Source: an uncultured Clostridia bacterium (GTDB taxonomy: Bacteria > Bacillota > Clostridia > Christensenellales > Aristaeellaceae). From it: a DNA stretch of 12,943 bases. The notes beneath the pieces were generated by a model. The model was not told where the DNA came from. It ran no database searches and saw only the letters and a program-made list of their open reading frames with translations. Each line of letters starts with the position of its first letter. Position 1 is the first letter of the stretch. Location: assembly GCA_946534455.1 (NCBI GenBank), contig CAMNCR010000099.1, forward strand, positions 1 through 12,943, written 5' to 3'. Positions 1 through 7,405 of the stretch are shown piece after piece. The position numbers and the translations under genes are program-made.

Positions 1-851
1 CCCGCGAAAGCGTTTCCTTCGGAACCCGGGACAAGGATTTCTCCAAGGAGCCCCTGTGCCTGAGCGGCCGGGGCGTGACCCGCGTCTTCCACACCGGGAA
101 GGTGACCACGGTGGCCGTGGATCATGTGGACTTTGATTTTCACAAGGGCGAGCTGATTTCCATCGTGGGCGAGTCCGGCTCGGGAAAGACGACGCTTTCC
201 AAGATGCTGCTGGGCCTGCTGGAACCGACGGAGGGGGAAATCATGTTCCAGGGGAAGCCCCGGGACATCTCCACCGGCGCGAAGAAGCGGGAATACTGGA
301 AGGGCATTCAGGCCATTTTCCAGGATCCCTTCTCCAGCTACAACGTGTTCCACAAAATCGACTCGGTGCTGCTGGACTGCATTCACATGCGGGGCGGGAA
401 AAACCTGCCGAAGGAAAAGAAGATCGAGATGATGACGGAGGCCTGCTCGTTCGTGAACCTGAAGTTCGCGGAGCTGACCAACAAGTATCCCTTCGAGCTG
501 TCCGGCGGCCAGATGCAGCGGCTGATGATCGCCCGGATCTTCCTGCTCAAGCCCAACATCCTGCTGGCGGACGAGCCCACCTCCATGATCGACGCCTGCT
601 CCCGGGCGACGATCCTGGACATGCTGCTGAAGCTGCGGGACGAAACCGGCATGACGGTGATTTTCATCACCCATGATATCGGCCTGGCCTACTATATTTC
701 CGACAGCGTGTATATCATGGAGCACGGGAAATTCGTCGAGAGCGGCAGGCCGGACAAGGTCATGCTGGAGCCGGAGGCGCCCTATACCCGCCGGCTGATC
801 AGCGACGTTCCCAAGATCCACGAGCCCTGGGATCTGTCCACGGTGGGCTAA
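1..851 (+). CDS. Opp/Dpp-type ABC transporter ATP-binding protein (5' partial)
   Basis: ATPase of an oligopeptide/oligosaccharide-type (Opp/Dpp family) ABC importer, acting on the cytoplasmic face of the membrane. Residues are numbered from a GTG at 75. Walker A GESGSGKTT is at 32-40, the Q-loop glutamine at 83, LSGGQ at 142-146, Walker B ILLADE at 162-167 and the H-loop histidine at 200. The C-terminal stretch PEAPYTRRLISDVP is the usual end of OppF/DppF proteins. The frame stays open to the left edge (first full codon at base 3), and the residues before the GTG (EPLCLSGRG) read as the normal first beta strand, so the true start lies outside the window and GTG 75 is probably not it. The gene ends 24 bp before the GH3 gene, so the transporter may import the beta-glucosides that enzyme cleaves. 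The D-loop region reads TSMIDA where SALD is usual. Family is certain; substrate is inferred. Confidence 0.9.
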   Translation, partial: RESVSFGTRDKDFSKEPLCLSGRGVTRVFHTGKVTTVAVDHVDFDFHKGELISIVGESGSGKTTLSKMLLGLLEPTEGEIMFQGKPRDISTGAKKREYWKGIQAIFQDPFSSYNVFHKIDSVLLDCIHMRGGKNLPKEKKIEMMTEACSFVNLKFAELTNKYPFELSGGQMQRLMIARIFLLKPNILLADEPTSMIDACSRATILDMLLKLRDETGMTVIFITHDIGLAYYISDSVYIMEHGKFVESGRPDKVMLEPEAPYTRRLISDVPKIHEPWDLSTVG

Positions 852-875
852 ATCAGAAAAGTTGAAGGAGAATCT

Positions 876-3149
876 ATGGATATTCAAGCTTTGATTTCAC
901 AGATGACGCTGGAGGAGAAGGCGAGCCTGCTCTCCGGCGGAGACTTCTGGCATACCAAGGCCGTGGAGCGGCTGGGCATTCCGGCCACCATGGTCAGCGA
1001 CGGGCCTCACGGGCTGCGCAAGCAGGACGACAAGGCGGACCATCTGGGGGTCAACGATTCCATTAAGGCGGTCTGCTTCCCCGCGGCCTGCGCGACCACG
1101 GCGTCCTTCGATCCGGAGCTGGTGCGGAAAATGGGCGAGGCCATCGGAGACAGCTGCCAGCATGAGAGGCTGTCCGTGGTGCTGGGCCCGGCCATCAACA
1201 TCAAGCGCTCGCCGCTGTGCGGCCGCAACTTTGAATACTGCTCGGAGGATCCCTATCTGGCGGGCAAAATGGCCACGGCCTACATTCAGGGCGTGCAGAG
1301 CCGGAACGTGGGCGTCAGCGTGAAGCATTTCGCGCTGAACAACCAGGAGCACCGCCGCATGAGCTCCTCCTCCGACTGCGATGAGCGGACGATGCGGGAA
1401 ATCTATTTCCCCGCCTTCGAGATGGCGGTGAAGGAGGCGCAGCCCTGGACGGTCATGTGCTCCTACAACCGGATCAACGGAACCTTCGCCTCCGAAAACC
1501 GCTGGCTGCTGACGGATGTGCTGCGGAAGGAATGGGGCTTCCAGGGCTATGTGATGTCGGACTGGGGCGCGGTGTCCAACCGCCCCGCCGGGGTGCACGC
1601 GGGCCTGGATCTGGAAATGCCGGCTTCCGGCGGCATCAACGACGCCAAGATCGTGGAGGCCGTCCGGGCGGGCACGCTGGATGAGAAGGACGTGGATCTG
1701 TGCTGCGAGCGGATTCTGAACATTGTCTACCGCTACACGGAGAACGCGAAGCCCGAGACCCCCTGGGATCAGGAGGCCCAGCACGCGCTGGCCGCGGACA
1801 TCGCGGCGGAGTGCATGGTGCTGCTGAAGAACGAGAAGAACCTGCTGCCCCTGGCGAAGGACGAGCAGGTGGCCTTCATCGGCGAGTTCGCCGAGAAGCC
1901 CCGCTTCCAGGGCGGCGGCAGCTCCCACATCAACAGCTTCAAAACCACCAGCGCCCTGGAGGCCGCGAAGGAGGCCGGGCTGCAGGTGGTCTATGCCCGG
2001 GGCTACAGCGTGAAGGAGGATGCCGCCACGGAGGCGCAGATCGCCGAGGCGGTGGCGGCCGCGAAGGCGGCCCGCGTGGCGGTGGTGTTTGCCGGCCTGC
2101 CGGATGCCTATGAGTCCGAGGGATACGACCGGAAGAACATGGACATGCCCGCCTGCCAGAATCAGCTGATCGAGGCGGTGGCGGCGGCCAACCCGAACAC
2201 GGTGGTGGTGCTGCACAACGGCGCGCCGGTGGCCATGCCCTGGATTGACCGGGTGGCGGCCGTGCTGGAGGCCTATCTGGGCGGCCAGGCGGTGGGCACC
2301 GCGACGGTCCGGGTGCTCTACGGCGACGTGAATCCCTCCGGCCATCTGGCGGAGAGCTTCCCGCTGAAGCTGCAGGACAATCCCTCCTATCTCTACTTCG
2401 GCGGCGACGCCCGGGCCACGGAATACCGGGAGGGTATCTTCGTGGGCTACCGGTACTATGATAAGAAGGACATGGAGGTGCTCTTCCCCTTCGGATACGG
2501 GCTGAGCTACACCACCTTCGAATACAGCAACCTGCGGCTGAGCGCGCAGGAAATCAGGGATACCGACGAGCTGACGGTGACCGTCACGGTGAAGAACACC
2601 GGCAGCCGGGCCGGCAAGGCCGTGGCCCAGCTGTATGTGGGCGACGTGGAGAGCGACGCGATCCGCCCCCTGCGGGAGCTGAAGGGCTTCACGAAGGTGG
2701 CGCTGGAGCCCGGCGAAAGCAGGGACGTCACCTTCACGCTGAACAAGCGGTCCTTTGCCAGCTGGAACGAAAAGATTCATGACTGGCATGTGGAGAGCGG
2801 CGATTTCACGATTCAGGTGGGCGCCTCCTCCCGGGAGCTGCCGCTGTGCGCGTGCGTGCGTGTGCAGTCCACCGTTCAGGTGCCCATGACCTACAGCGTG
2901 GACAGCATCTTCATGGACCTGATGGCGGACGAAAAGGCCAGGACGGTCTTCGAGCCGTTCTTCCGGAAGCTGCAGGAGGGCTTCGGCGGAGGCGAGGAGG
3001 AGAAGTCCGAGGCGGCGCAGGAAGCGGTGTCGGACGACATGGGCGCGGCCATGATGAACTACATGCCGCTGCGCGGCCTGATGAGCTTCAACGCGAATCC
3101 GGAGGTCATCCGGATGGTGGAGCAGCTGCTGGCGCAGCTGAACAGCTGA
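876..3149 (+). CDS. GH3 beta-glucosidase, cytoplasmic
   Basis: Glycoside hydrolase family 3 enzyme that would release glucose from beta-linked oligosaccharides. It has no signal peptide, so it acts in the cytoplasm. The GH3 N-terminal barrel covers about 1-290: SDGPHGLR at 41-48, GRNFEYCSEDPYLAG at 116-130, KHF at 150-152, and VMSDWG with the nucleophile Asp229. The alpha/beta sandwich domain covers about 310-545; ESEGYDR at 413-419 carries the likely acid/base Glu415. A fibronectin-III-like domain covers about 565-650. After that comes a tail of roughly 85 residues with an acidic linker (GGGEEEKSEAAQEA) and a final helical part with MPLRGLMSF. The start is ATG 876 behind GAAGGAGAA. It follows the ABC ATPase gene by 24 bp and is closed by a terminator at 3219-3256, so it is the last gene of its operon. 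Exact linkage preference cannot be read; beta-xylosidase or other GH3 activity is possible. Confidence 0.93.
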   Translation: MDIQALISQMTLEEKASLLSGGDFWHTKAVERLGIPATMVSDGPHGLRKQDDKADHLGVNDSIKAVCFPAACATTASFDPELVRKMGEAIGDSCQHERLSVVLGPAINIKRSPLCGRNFEYCSEDPYLAGKMATAYIQGVQSRNVGVSVKHFALNNQEHRRMSSSSDCDERTMREIYFPAFEMAVKEAQPWTVMCSYNRINGTFASENRWLLTDVLRKEWGFQGYVMSDWGAVSNRPAGVHAGLDLEMPASGGINDAKIVEAVRAGTLDEKDVDLCCERILNIVYRYTENAKPETPWDQEAQHALAADIAAECMVLLKNEKNLLPLAKDEQVAFIGEFAEKPRFQGGGSSHINSFKTTSALEAAKEAGLQVVYARGYSVKEDAATEAQIAEAVAAAKAARVAVVFAGLPDAYESEGYDRKNMDMPACQNQLIEAVAAANPNTVVVLHNGAPVAMPWIDRVAAVLEAYLGGQAVGTATVRVLYGDVNPSGHLAESFPLKLQDNPSYLYFGGDARATEYREGIFVGYRYYDKKDMEVLFPFGYGLSYTTFEYSNLRLSAQEIRDTDELTVTVTVKNTGSRAGKAVAQLYVGDVESDAIRPLRELKGFTKVALEPGESRDVTFTLNKRSFASWNEKIHDWHVESGDFTIQVGASSRELPLCACVRVQSTVQVPMTYSVDSIFMDLMADEKARTVFEPFFRKLQEGFGGGEEEKSEAAQEAVSDDMGAAMMNYMPLRGLMSFNANPEVIRMVEQLLAQLNS

Positions 3150-3218
3150 CAGGGATTCCGCCTTCGGAAATCGCCTCAGCGGACAGGCCGCCCCGGGCGG
3201 CTGAGACTTTCAGAAACG

Positions 3219-3256
3219 GGGAGAAGGAACCGAAAACCGGTCCTTCTCCCTTTTTT
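3219..3256 (+). terminator. Intrinsic terminator after the GH3 gene
   Basis: A 10-bp perfect stem, GGGAGAAGGA (3219-3228) with TCCTTCTCCC (3241-3250), is extended by CCG/CGG across a one-base bulge and followed by six T's. It lies 70 bp after the GH3 stop codon and separates this operon from the sugar-uptake operon that follows. Confidence 0.88.
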
Positions 3257-3332
3257 CGTCCGGAAGGAAGGGCAATCCGGGGCAAAAAGCCGAAAAAAAA
3301 CACAAAGGAACATTTTTTGTACGGACAAATAC

Positions 3333-3361
3333 TGGACAGAAGCAGACGAAAGTGCTAAAAT
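3333..3361 (+). promoter_or_regulatory. Sigma-A-type promoter of the first CUT1 operon
   Basis: TGGACA (3333-3338) and TAAAAT (3356-3361) are separated by exactly 17 bp. A-rich and T-rich tracts lie upstream (about 3293-3318) and could act as an UP element. The predicted transcript start near 3368 leaves a leader of about 215 nt before the binding-protein gene. GGACAGAAG overlaps the -35 box and recurs in the promoter of the second CUT1 operon. Confidence 0.72.
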
Positions 3362-3582
3362 GTCAAGCGTCGGAAACGCAGCAAAATCATCCATGCCCCG
3401 AAAGCGGCAGGCGAGGCCTGACGGAAGCGGGAGCATGGCAGGTCTTTGTACCCGGTTTCCGGTTGTACGTACCTTTCATCCGGGCCTCGGAGGCGCTCCG
3501 GCGCATGATCAGGTCGATAACAGCGGGATTCGCTGTTGGAGAAAATCGCGGCCATGCCGCAGAACTGAAGGAGGATTTCCCC
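3362..3582 (+). promoter_or_regulatory. Structured 5' leader of the first CUT1 operon
   Basis: This non-coding stretch between promoter and start codon is dense in hairpins. The main one is 3391-3438: CCATGC-CCCG pairs with CGGG-a-GCATGG, then comes a purine-rich internal loop, then CAGGC/GCCTG closed by GAG. Smaller stems are CGGAG/CTCCG (3488-3500), AACAGCG/CGCTGTT (3519-3537) and GCGGC/GCCGC (3548-3560). AAGGAGG at 3568-3574 follows, 8 bp before ATG 3583. It does not match any riboswitch class I recognise. It may be an RNA regulator or a stabilising 5' end for a highly expressed mRNA. The rest of the gene-free stretch 3150-3582 holds only the terminator and promoter listed separately. Confidence 0.5.
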
Positions 3583-4836
3583 ATGAAGAAACTTGTCGCT
3601 CTGATGCTGACAGCCGTCATGCTGCTGGGCATCGCCTCTGCCTTCGCGGAGGATATCACACTGAACCTGTGGACCATCGCTGTGGAAAGCGACGCCAGCT
3701 ATGAAACCTTCACCAACGCGATCGCGGACTTCGAAGCTGCGCATCCTGGCGTGAAGATCAATCATGAGCCCACCCAGAACGAGCAGTACAAGATCAAGAT
3801 CAAGGCTGCCATGTCCGCCGGAACCGACCTGCCCGATGTGTTCTTCACCTGGGGCATGGGCTTCCTGGGCGAATTCGTGAATGCCGGCCGCGTGCTGTGC
3901 CTGGACGAGTACTATGATGCCTACAAGGATGAGCTGCCCGAGAACATGACCGCGAACGCCTCCTACGACTACGAGGGCGGCAAGCTGTACGGCGTGCCCT
4001 ACACCATGAGCGAAGTCGTGCTGTTCGCCAACATGGAGCTCCTGGCCTCCGTGGGCTATGATCATATCCCCACCACCATCGAAGAGATGAACGAGTGCTG
4101 CGACAAGCTGCTGGAAGCGGGCATCACCCCCTTCGGCGTGTCCGGCAAGGAACTCTGGTGCCTGTCTGAGTACCTCGAGCCCCTGATGATCAAGTCCGTG
4201 GGTACCGAGCGCCTGATCAAGATGTACAACGGCGAAGAGAGCTGGAACAACCCCGATGTCATCGCGGCTGTGGAAGCTTTCCAGAACATGGTGAACAAGA
4301 ACTACTTCGATCCCAACGCCGCCGCGCTGGGCAACGACGAAGTGAAGACCAACTTCATCGCCGGCAAGTATGCCTTCTATCAGAACGGTTCCTGGAACTG
4401 CGGCGACATCGACGCCAGCGAGAATCCTGCGAAGTTCCAGGCGGGCCTGTTCCCCGTGCTGAATCCTGACAACGCTTCCCTGTACGAGCTGATCGGCGGC
4501 CCCAACAACACCCTGGCTGTGACCGCGACCACCGAGCACAAGGAAGAGGCCGTTGCCGCCGCCTTCGAGCTGGGCCGCGCCATGTCCGACGCGGACTACA
4601 AGAAGGGCGCCAACCTGCCCTGCTGGGCTCCCGATCCCGAAGCTCAGGTTTCCGACCTGGTGGCGTCCGTGGCGGACATCGCCGCGAAGGCTGAAGGCAT
4701 GGTGCTGTTCGGAGACAACTTCCTGAGCGCGGACCAGGCCAACACCTATCTGGACTTCATCGGTCTGGCCTATGCCGGCGAAATCTCCCCCGAAGAGTTC
4801 GCTCAGGGCATGGACGATGCACTGTACAACAAGTAA
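3583..4836 (+). CDS. CUT1 ABC transporter sugar-binding protein (first operon)
   Basis: Extracytoplasmic solute-binding protein of a CUT1 (MalE-like) importer, 417 residues. It would capture an oligosaccharide and deliver it to the two permeases encoded next. The frame is open further upstream, but ATG 3583 has AAGGAGG 8 bp ahead and begins a classical signal peptide (MKKLVALMLTAVMLL), so it is chosen as start. The likely cleavage is AFA|ED after residue 22 by signal peptidase I; there is no lipobox cysteine, which is unusual for a binding protein of a Gram-positive cell. Family features include NLWTIAVESDASYETF near the mature N-terminus, DFEAAHPGVKINHEP, DLPDVFFTWG, KLYGVPYTMSEVVLFAN and the GKYAFYQNGSW segment. 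The next gene begins 100 bp downstream after a strong hairpin. Substrate cannot be read from sequence. Confidence 0.92.
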   Translation: MKKLVALMLTAVMLLGIASAFAEDITLNLWTIAVESDASYETFTNAIADFEAAHPGVKINHEPTQNEQYKIKIKAAMSAGTDLPDVFFTWGMGFLGEFVNAGRVLCLDEYYDAYKDELPENMTANASYDYEGGKLYGVPYTMSEVVLFANMELLASVGYDHIPTTIEEMNECCDKLLEAGITPFGVSGKELWCLSEYLEPLMIKSVGTERLIKMYNGEESWNNPDVIAAVEAFQNMVNKNYFDPNAAALGNDEVKTNFIAGKYAFYQNGSWNCGDIDASENPAKFQAGLFPVLNPDNASLYELIGGPNNTLAVTATTEHKEEAVAAAFELGRAMSDADYKKGANLPCWAPDPEAQVSDLVASVADIAAKAEGMVLFGDNFLSADQANTYLDFIGLAYAGEISPEEFAQGMDDALYNK

Positions 4837-4861
4837 TTTCACTTTCAAAACTTGAACAGCC

Positions 4862-4909
4862 GGGAGACGGTTCCAGGAAGGGATAATTCCCCGAGAGGGG
4901 CCGTCTCCC
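4862..4909 (+). terminator. Intercistronic hairpin after the first binding-protein gene
   Basis: GGGAGACGG (4862-4870) pairs perfectly with CCGTCTCCC (4901-4909). Inside is a second stem, CCCC-GAGA-GGGG, with a GNRA-type tetraloop. The sequence after it (tcgctttgtcg) is a weak T-tract, so this is more likely a partial terminator or an mRNA-stabilising hairpin than a full stop. It sits between the binding-protein and permease genes, where differential expression is expected. Confidence 0.6.
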
Positions 4910-4936
4910 TCGCTTTGTCGAAAGGGAGCCCGGAAT

Positions 4937-5815
4937 ATGAAGAGACCTTTATCCTACAAGCTGAACATTTTTCTGTTCCTGCTGCCCGCGCTGGTCCTTT
5001 TCCTCAGCATTCTGATCGCCCCGATCGTGATGTCGGCCTATTACAGCCTGACGGAGTGGAACGGCCTGGGCACGCCCGAGTTCATCGGATTCCAGAACTA
5101 TGTGGAGCTGTTCACCAGCAAATCCATCAACATCATGCGGGCCCTGAAGAACGCCATGCTGCTGGCGCTGCTGTCCGTGTGCATTCAGCTTCCCTTCGCG
5201 CTGCTGCTGGCGCTGAAGCTGAGCCGGCACGTGAAGGGGGAGCGCTGGTACCTGGCGATTTATTTCATGCCCGTGCTGATCTCCTCCGTGGTCATCGGTC
5301 AGCTGTGGACAAAGATCTATAACCCCGAATACGGCGCCCTGAACATCTTCCTGCGCTCGGTGGGGCTGGACAGCTGGACCCGCATCTGGCTGGGGGACAA
5401 GAACGTGGCCTTCGGCGCCTGCCTGGTGCCGATTCTGTGGCAGTACGTGGGGTATCACATGCTGCTTATGTATGCCGGCATCAAGGGCATGCCCGCCGAC
5501 CTCAATGAGGCGGCGATGCTGGACGGCTGCACGCCGGCCCAGGTCAGCTGGTACATCACGATCCCCTACATCCGGCCGATTCTCCGGGTCAGCGTGATTT
5601 TCGCCGTCACCGGATCGCTGAAATCCTTCGATATGATCTACGTGCTGACCAACGGCGGACCGAACCACGCCACCGAGCTGCCCAGCACGCTGATGATCAA
5701 TCTGCTGTTCCTGCGGAACAGATACGGCATGGGCTCCACCATCGCGGTCATGCTGATTGTGCTGTGCTTCTTCTTTGCCATGCTGATCAACTTTGCGTTC
5801 AAGGAGGAGAAGTAA
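4937..5815 (+). CDS. CUT1 ABC transporter permease, MalF/UgpA type (first operon)
   Basis: Inner-membrane permease subunit of the sugar importer, 292 residues with six predicted membrane segments near 10-33, 70-95, 107-124, 158-181, 213-235 and 266-287. The EAA loop that contacts the ATPase is at 191-210 (EAAMLDGCTPAQVSWYITIP). YSLTEWNG at 36-43 and the NGGP motif near 239-242 are typical of the MalF-type partner. ATG 4937 has a GGGAG ribosome site 8 bp upstream. It ends one base before the start codon of the second permease, so the two are translated together. Substrate is unknown; no ATPase gene accompanies it. Confidence 0.94.
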   Translation: MKRPLSYKLNIFLFLLPALVLFLSILIAPIVMSAYYSLTEWNGLGTPEFIGFQNYVELFTSKSINIMRALKNAMLLALLSVCIQLPFALLLALKLSRHVKGERWYLAIYFMPVLISSVVIGQLWTKIYNPEYGALNIFLRSVGLDSWTRIWLGDKNVAFGACLVPILWQYVGYHMLLMYAGIKGMPADLNEAAMLDGCTPAQVSWYITIPYIRPILRVSVIFAVTGSLKSFDMIYVLTNGGPNHATELPSTLMINLLFLRNRYGMGSTIAVMLIVLCFFFAMLINFAFKEEK

Positions 5816-5816
5816 G

Positions 5817-6698
5817 ATGAGTGCAAGCAGAGCTAAAGTGAATCAGGCGGATATACCGGTGGCGCAGCAGCACCGCTTCAAATGGACGGATGTGCTGGTG
5901 CAGCTCGGGCTGATCCTCTGGGCGGCCATCTGCCTCTTCCCGGTGTACTGGATGTTCACCTTCTCCCTGAAGAACAATGAGGAGATCTTCGGCGCCAATG
6001 TCATGGGCCTGCCGCAGAACTGGCTGTGGCAGAACTACAGCCGGGCCCTGAACGTGGGCAACATGGGGCAGTATTTCCTGAACAGCCTGATCGTGACCAT
6101 CACGTCCATCCTCTTCGTGCTGATTGCCGCCATCATGGCGACCTACGCCATGACCCGGCTGCAGTGGAAGGGCCGGAAGCGGATGAACAGCTTCTTCATG
6201 CTGGGCCTGACGATCCCGATTCACGCGGCCATCGTTCCGCTGTATACGACGCTGTCCCGGGCGGGCATGCTGAATTCCTACTGGGCGCTGATCATTCCGT
6301 ACTCCGCGTTCTCGCTGAGCATGGGCATTCTGATCAGCATCGGCTTCATGGGCGATATCCCCTACGATCTGGACGAGGCCGCCTTCCTGGACGGCTGCGG
6401 CGTCTGGGGGATCTTCTTCCGGGTCATCGCGCCGCTGATGCTGCCGGCCGTTTCCACCGTCGGCATCTACACCTTCCTGCAATGCTGGAACGAGCTGATG
6501 TTCGCCACGGTGTTCATCAGCAAGGAAGCCTACAAGACGCTGCCGGTCGGCATCCAGGGCCTGAGCGGCCAGTATACCACCGAGTGGGGCCCCATCGGCG
6601 CGGCCCTGGCGATGGCGACCATCCCGACGCTGATCGTCTACATCTTCCTGAGCAAGCAGATTCAGGAGAGCTTCATCGCCGGAGCGGTCAAGGGATAA
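5817..6698 (+). CDS. CUT1 ABC transporter permease, MalG/UgpE type (first operon)
   Basis: Second permease subunit, 293 residues. It has a hydrophilic N-terminus and a first membrane segment near 24-48 (LGLILWAAICLFPVYWMF), then NSLIVTITSILFVLIAAIMATYA in the second, and an EAA loop at 187-206 (EAAFLDGCGVWGIFFRVIAP). The C-terminus QESFIAGAVKG is the classic end of MalG-type permeases. ATG 5817 is preferred over an in-frame ATG at 5793, which lies inside the preceding gene. AAGGAGG at the end of that gene gives about 10 bp spacing, and the previous stop codon (5813-5815) is one base away. A terminator follows at 6717-6747. Confidence 0.94.
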   Translation: MSASRAKVNQADIPVAQQHRFKWTDVLVQLGLILWAAICLFPVYWMFTFSLKNNEEIFGANVMGLPQNWLWQNYSRALNVGNMGQYFLNSLIVTITSILFVLIAAIMATYAMTRLQWKGRKRMNSFFMLGLTIPIHAAIVPLYTTLSRAGMLNSYWALIIPYSAFSLSMGILISIGFMGDIPYDLDEAAFLDGCGVWGIFFRVIAPLMLPAVSTVGIYTFLQCWNELMFATVFISKEAYKTLPVGIQGLSGQYTTEWGPIGAALAMATIPTLIVYIFLSKQIQESFIAGAVKG

Positions 6699-6716
6699 GA
6701 ACAGTCAACCGGAAAG

Positions 6717-6747
6717 ACGGGAGCACGCGATCCGCGCTCCCGTTTTT
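6717..6747 (+). terminator. Intrinsic terminator after the first CUT1 operon
   Basis: ACGGGAGC (6717-6724) pairs with GCTCCCGT (6736-6743) and runs into a T-tract ending at 6747. It is only 30 bp ahead of the next gene, too little room for a separate promoter in between, so the following gene is probably expressed by read-through. Confidence 0.8.
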
Positions 6748-6777
6748 CCGCGCGGAGGAGAATGGAGGAGACGGGTC

Positions 6778-7353
6778 ATGCGGAGCATGAGAAAACGGAT
6801 GGCGGCGCTTCTGCTGGCGGCGGCGCTGTGCCTGGCGTGCAGCCTGGGCGCGCTGGCGGAAAAGGACATGCCGCTGCTGGGCAGCTGGGCCTTCGGCCAT
6901 GAACCGGAGACGGTCGTGCTGCAGGTGTCGGAGGACGGAACGGCCTCCTATCTGGGAGAGGCGTACACCTGGGAAAAGGAGGAGGACGGCCGGATCCTCC
7001 TGAAGGACGCGGAGGGCGGAGAGCTGCCCCTGCGGTACATGGTGGGGGAGGATCAGACGGTGCTCTACCGCCGGACGGTCTATCACCGCGGCAAGGACGT
7101 CGAGGGTCAGGGCGGCCTGATCGGCATCTGGGAGGGCGAGGACGACGGCAGCAGCTTCGTCTTCACGCCCGCGGGATACTTCCTGGAGGATAATACCTTT
7201 TCCGGGAATTTCATGATCGATGAGGCGCAGGGCACCTTCCTGCTGCACTACGGGGACCTGTTCGCGGATACGCTGTGCTATTTTTCCGTGGATGAGAACG
7301 ATCTGCTGACCGTGGAGTATCCCTGGCCCATCACCGCGTGGGCGGAGAAATGA
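6778..7353 (+). CDS. Secreted protein of unknown function with two similar beta-rich halves
   Basis: 191 residues. The N-terminus has a signal peptide (basic MRSMRKR, then AALLLAAALCLAC), likely cut at LGALA|EK after residue 27; the cysteine at 21 does not fit a good lipobox. The mature protein falls into two halves of about 72 residues. The first opens with LLGSWAFG (33-40) and the second with LIGIWEG (114-120). Each then runs through an xVFxxxGxxx-like strand pair and alternating short strands and turns, similar to the GxW start of lipocalin-like beta-barrel domains. No catalytic motif is visible. GGAGGAG at 6764-6770 precedes ATG 6778 by 7 bp. It sits between two sugar-uptake operons, behind the terminator of the first, with no terminator of its own before the next promoter. 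Function is not known; a surface or binding role is only a guess. Confidence 0.8.
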   Translation: MRSMRKRMAALLLAAALCLACSLGALAEKDMPLLGSWAFGHEPETVVLQVSEDGTASYLGEAYTWEKEEDGRILLKDAEGGELPLRYMVGEDQTVLYRRTVYHRGKDVEGQGGLIGIWEGEDDGSSFVFTPAGYFLEDNTFSGNFMIDEAQGTFLLHYGDLFADTLCYFSVDENDLLTVEYPWPITAWAEK

Positions 7354-7376
7354 AAAACACGGAAAAAACAAAATGG

Positions 7377-7405
7377 TAGACAAGCGGACAGAAGTGTGGT
7401 AAGAT
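7377..7405 (+). promoter_or_regulatory. Sigma-A-type promoter of the second CUT1 operon
   Basis: TAGACA (7377-7382) and TAAGAT (7400-7405) are 17 bp apart. A-tracts lie just upstream (7354-7373). GGACAGAAG (7386-7394) lies in the spacer and is shared with the promoter of the first CUT1 operon. The predicted start near 7412 gives a leader of about 150 nt. Confidence 0.7.

Noticed and set aside
897..2789. Long open frame on the minus strand opposite the GH3 gene
   Set aside because: It mirrors a GC-rich gene whose codon bias removes stops from the opposite strand. The translation is rich in His, Gly, Arg and Gln with no recognisable domain, and the plus-strand gene is certain.
3342..3368. Catabolite-repression (cre) site near the sugar promoters
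   Set aside because: I looked for a TGNAANCG-type palindrome at both CUT1 promoters and found no convincing match.
3352..3582. Upstream extension of the first binding-protein frame
   Set aside because: The frame is open, but ATG 3583 has an ideal ribosome site and begins a signal peptide; the extension would place coding sequence in the structured leader and start at the promoter's -10 box.
3355..4848. Minus-strand open frame opposite the first binding-protein gene
   Set aside because: Same GC-driven shadow effect; its translation is low-complexity His/Val/Gly-rich and it spans a promoter and leader of the other strand.
6798..6849. Lipoprotein signal (cysteine 21) in the small secreted protein
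   Set aside because: The residues before the cysteine (CLA) do not make a good lipobox, while a clean signal peptidase I site (ALA|EK) follows six residues later.
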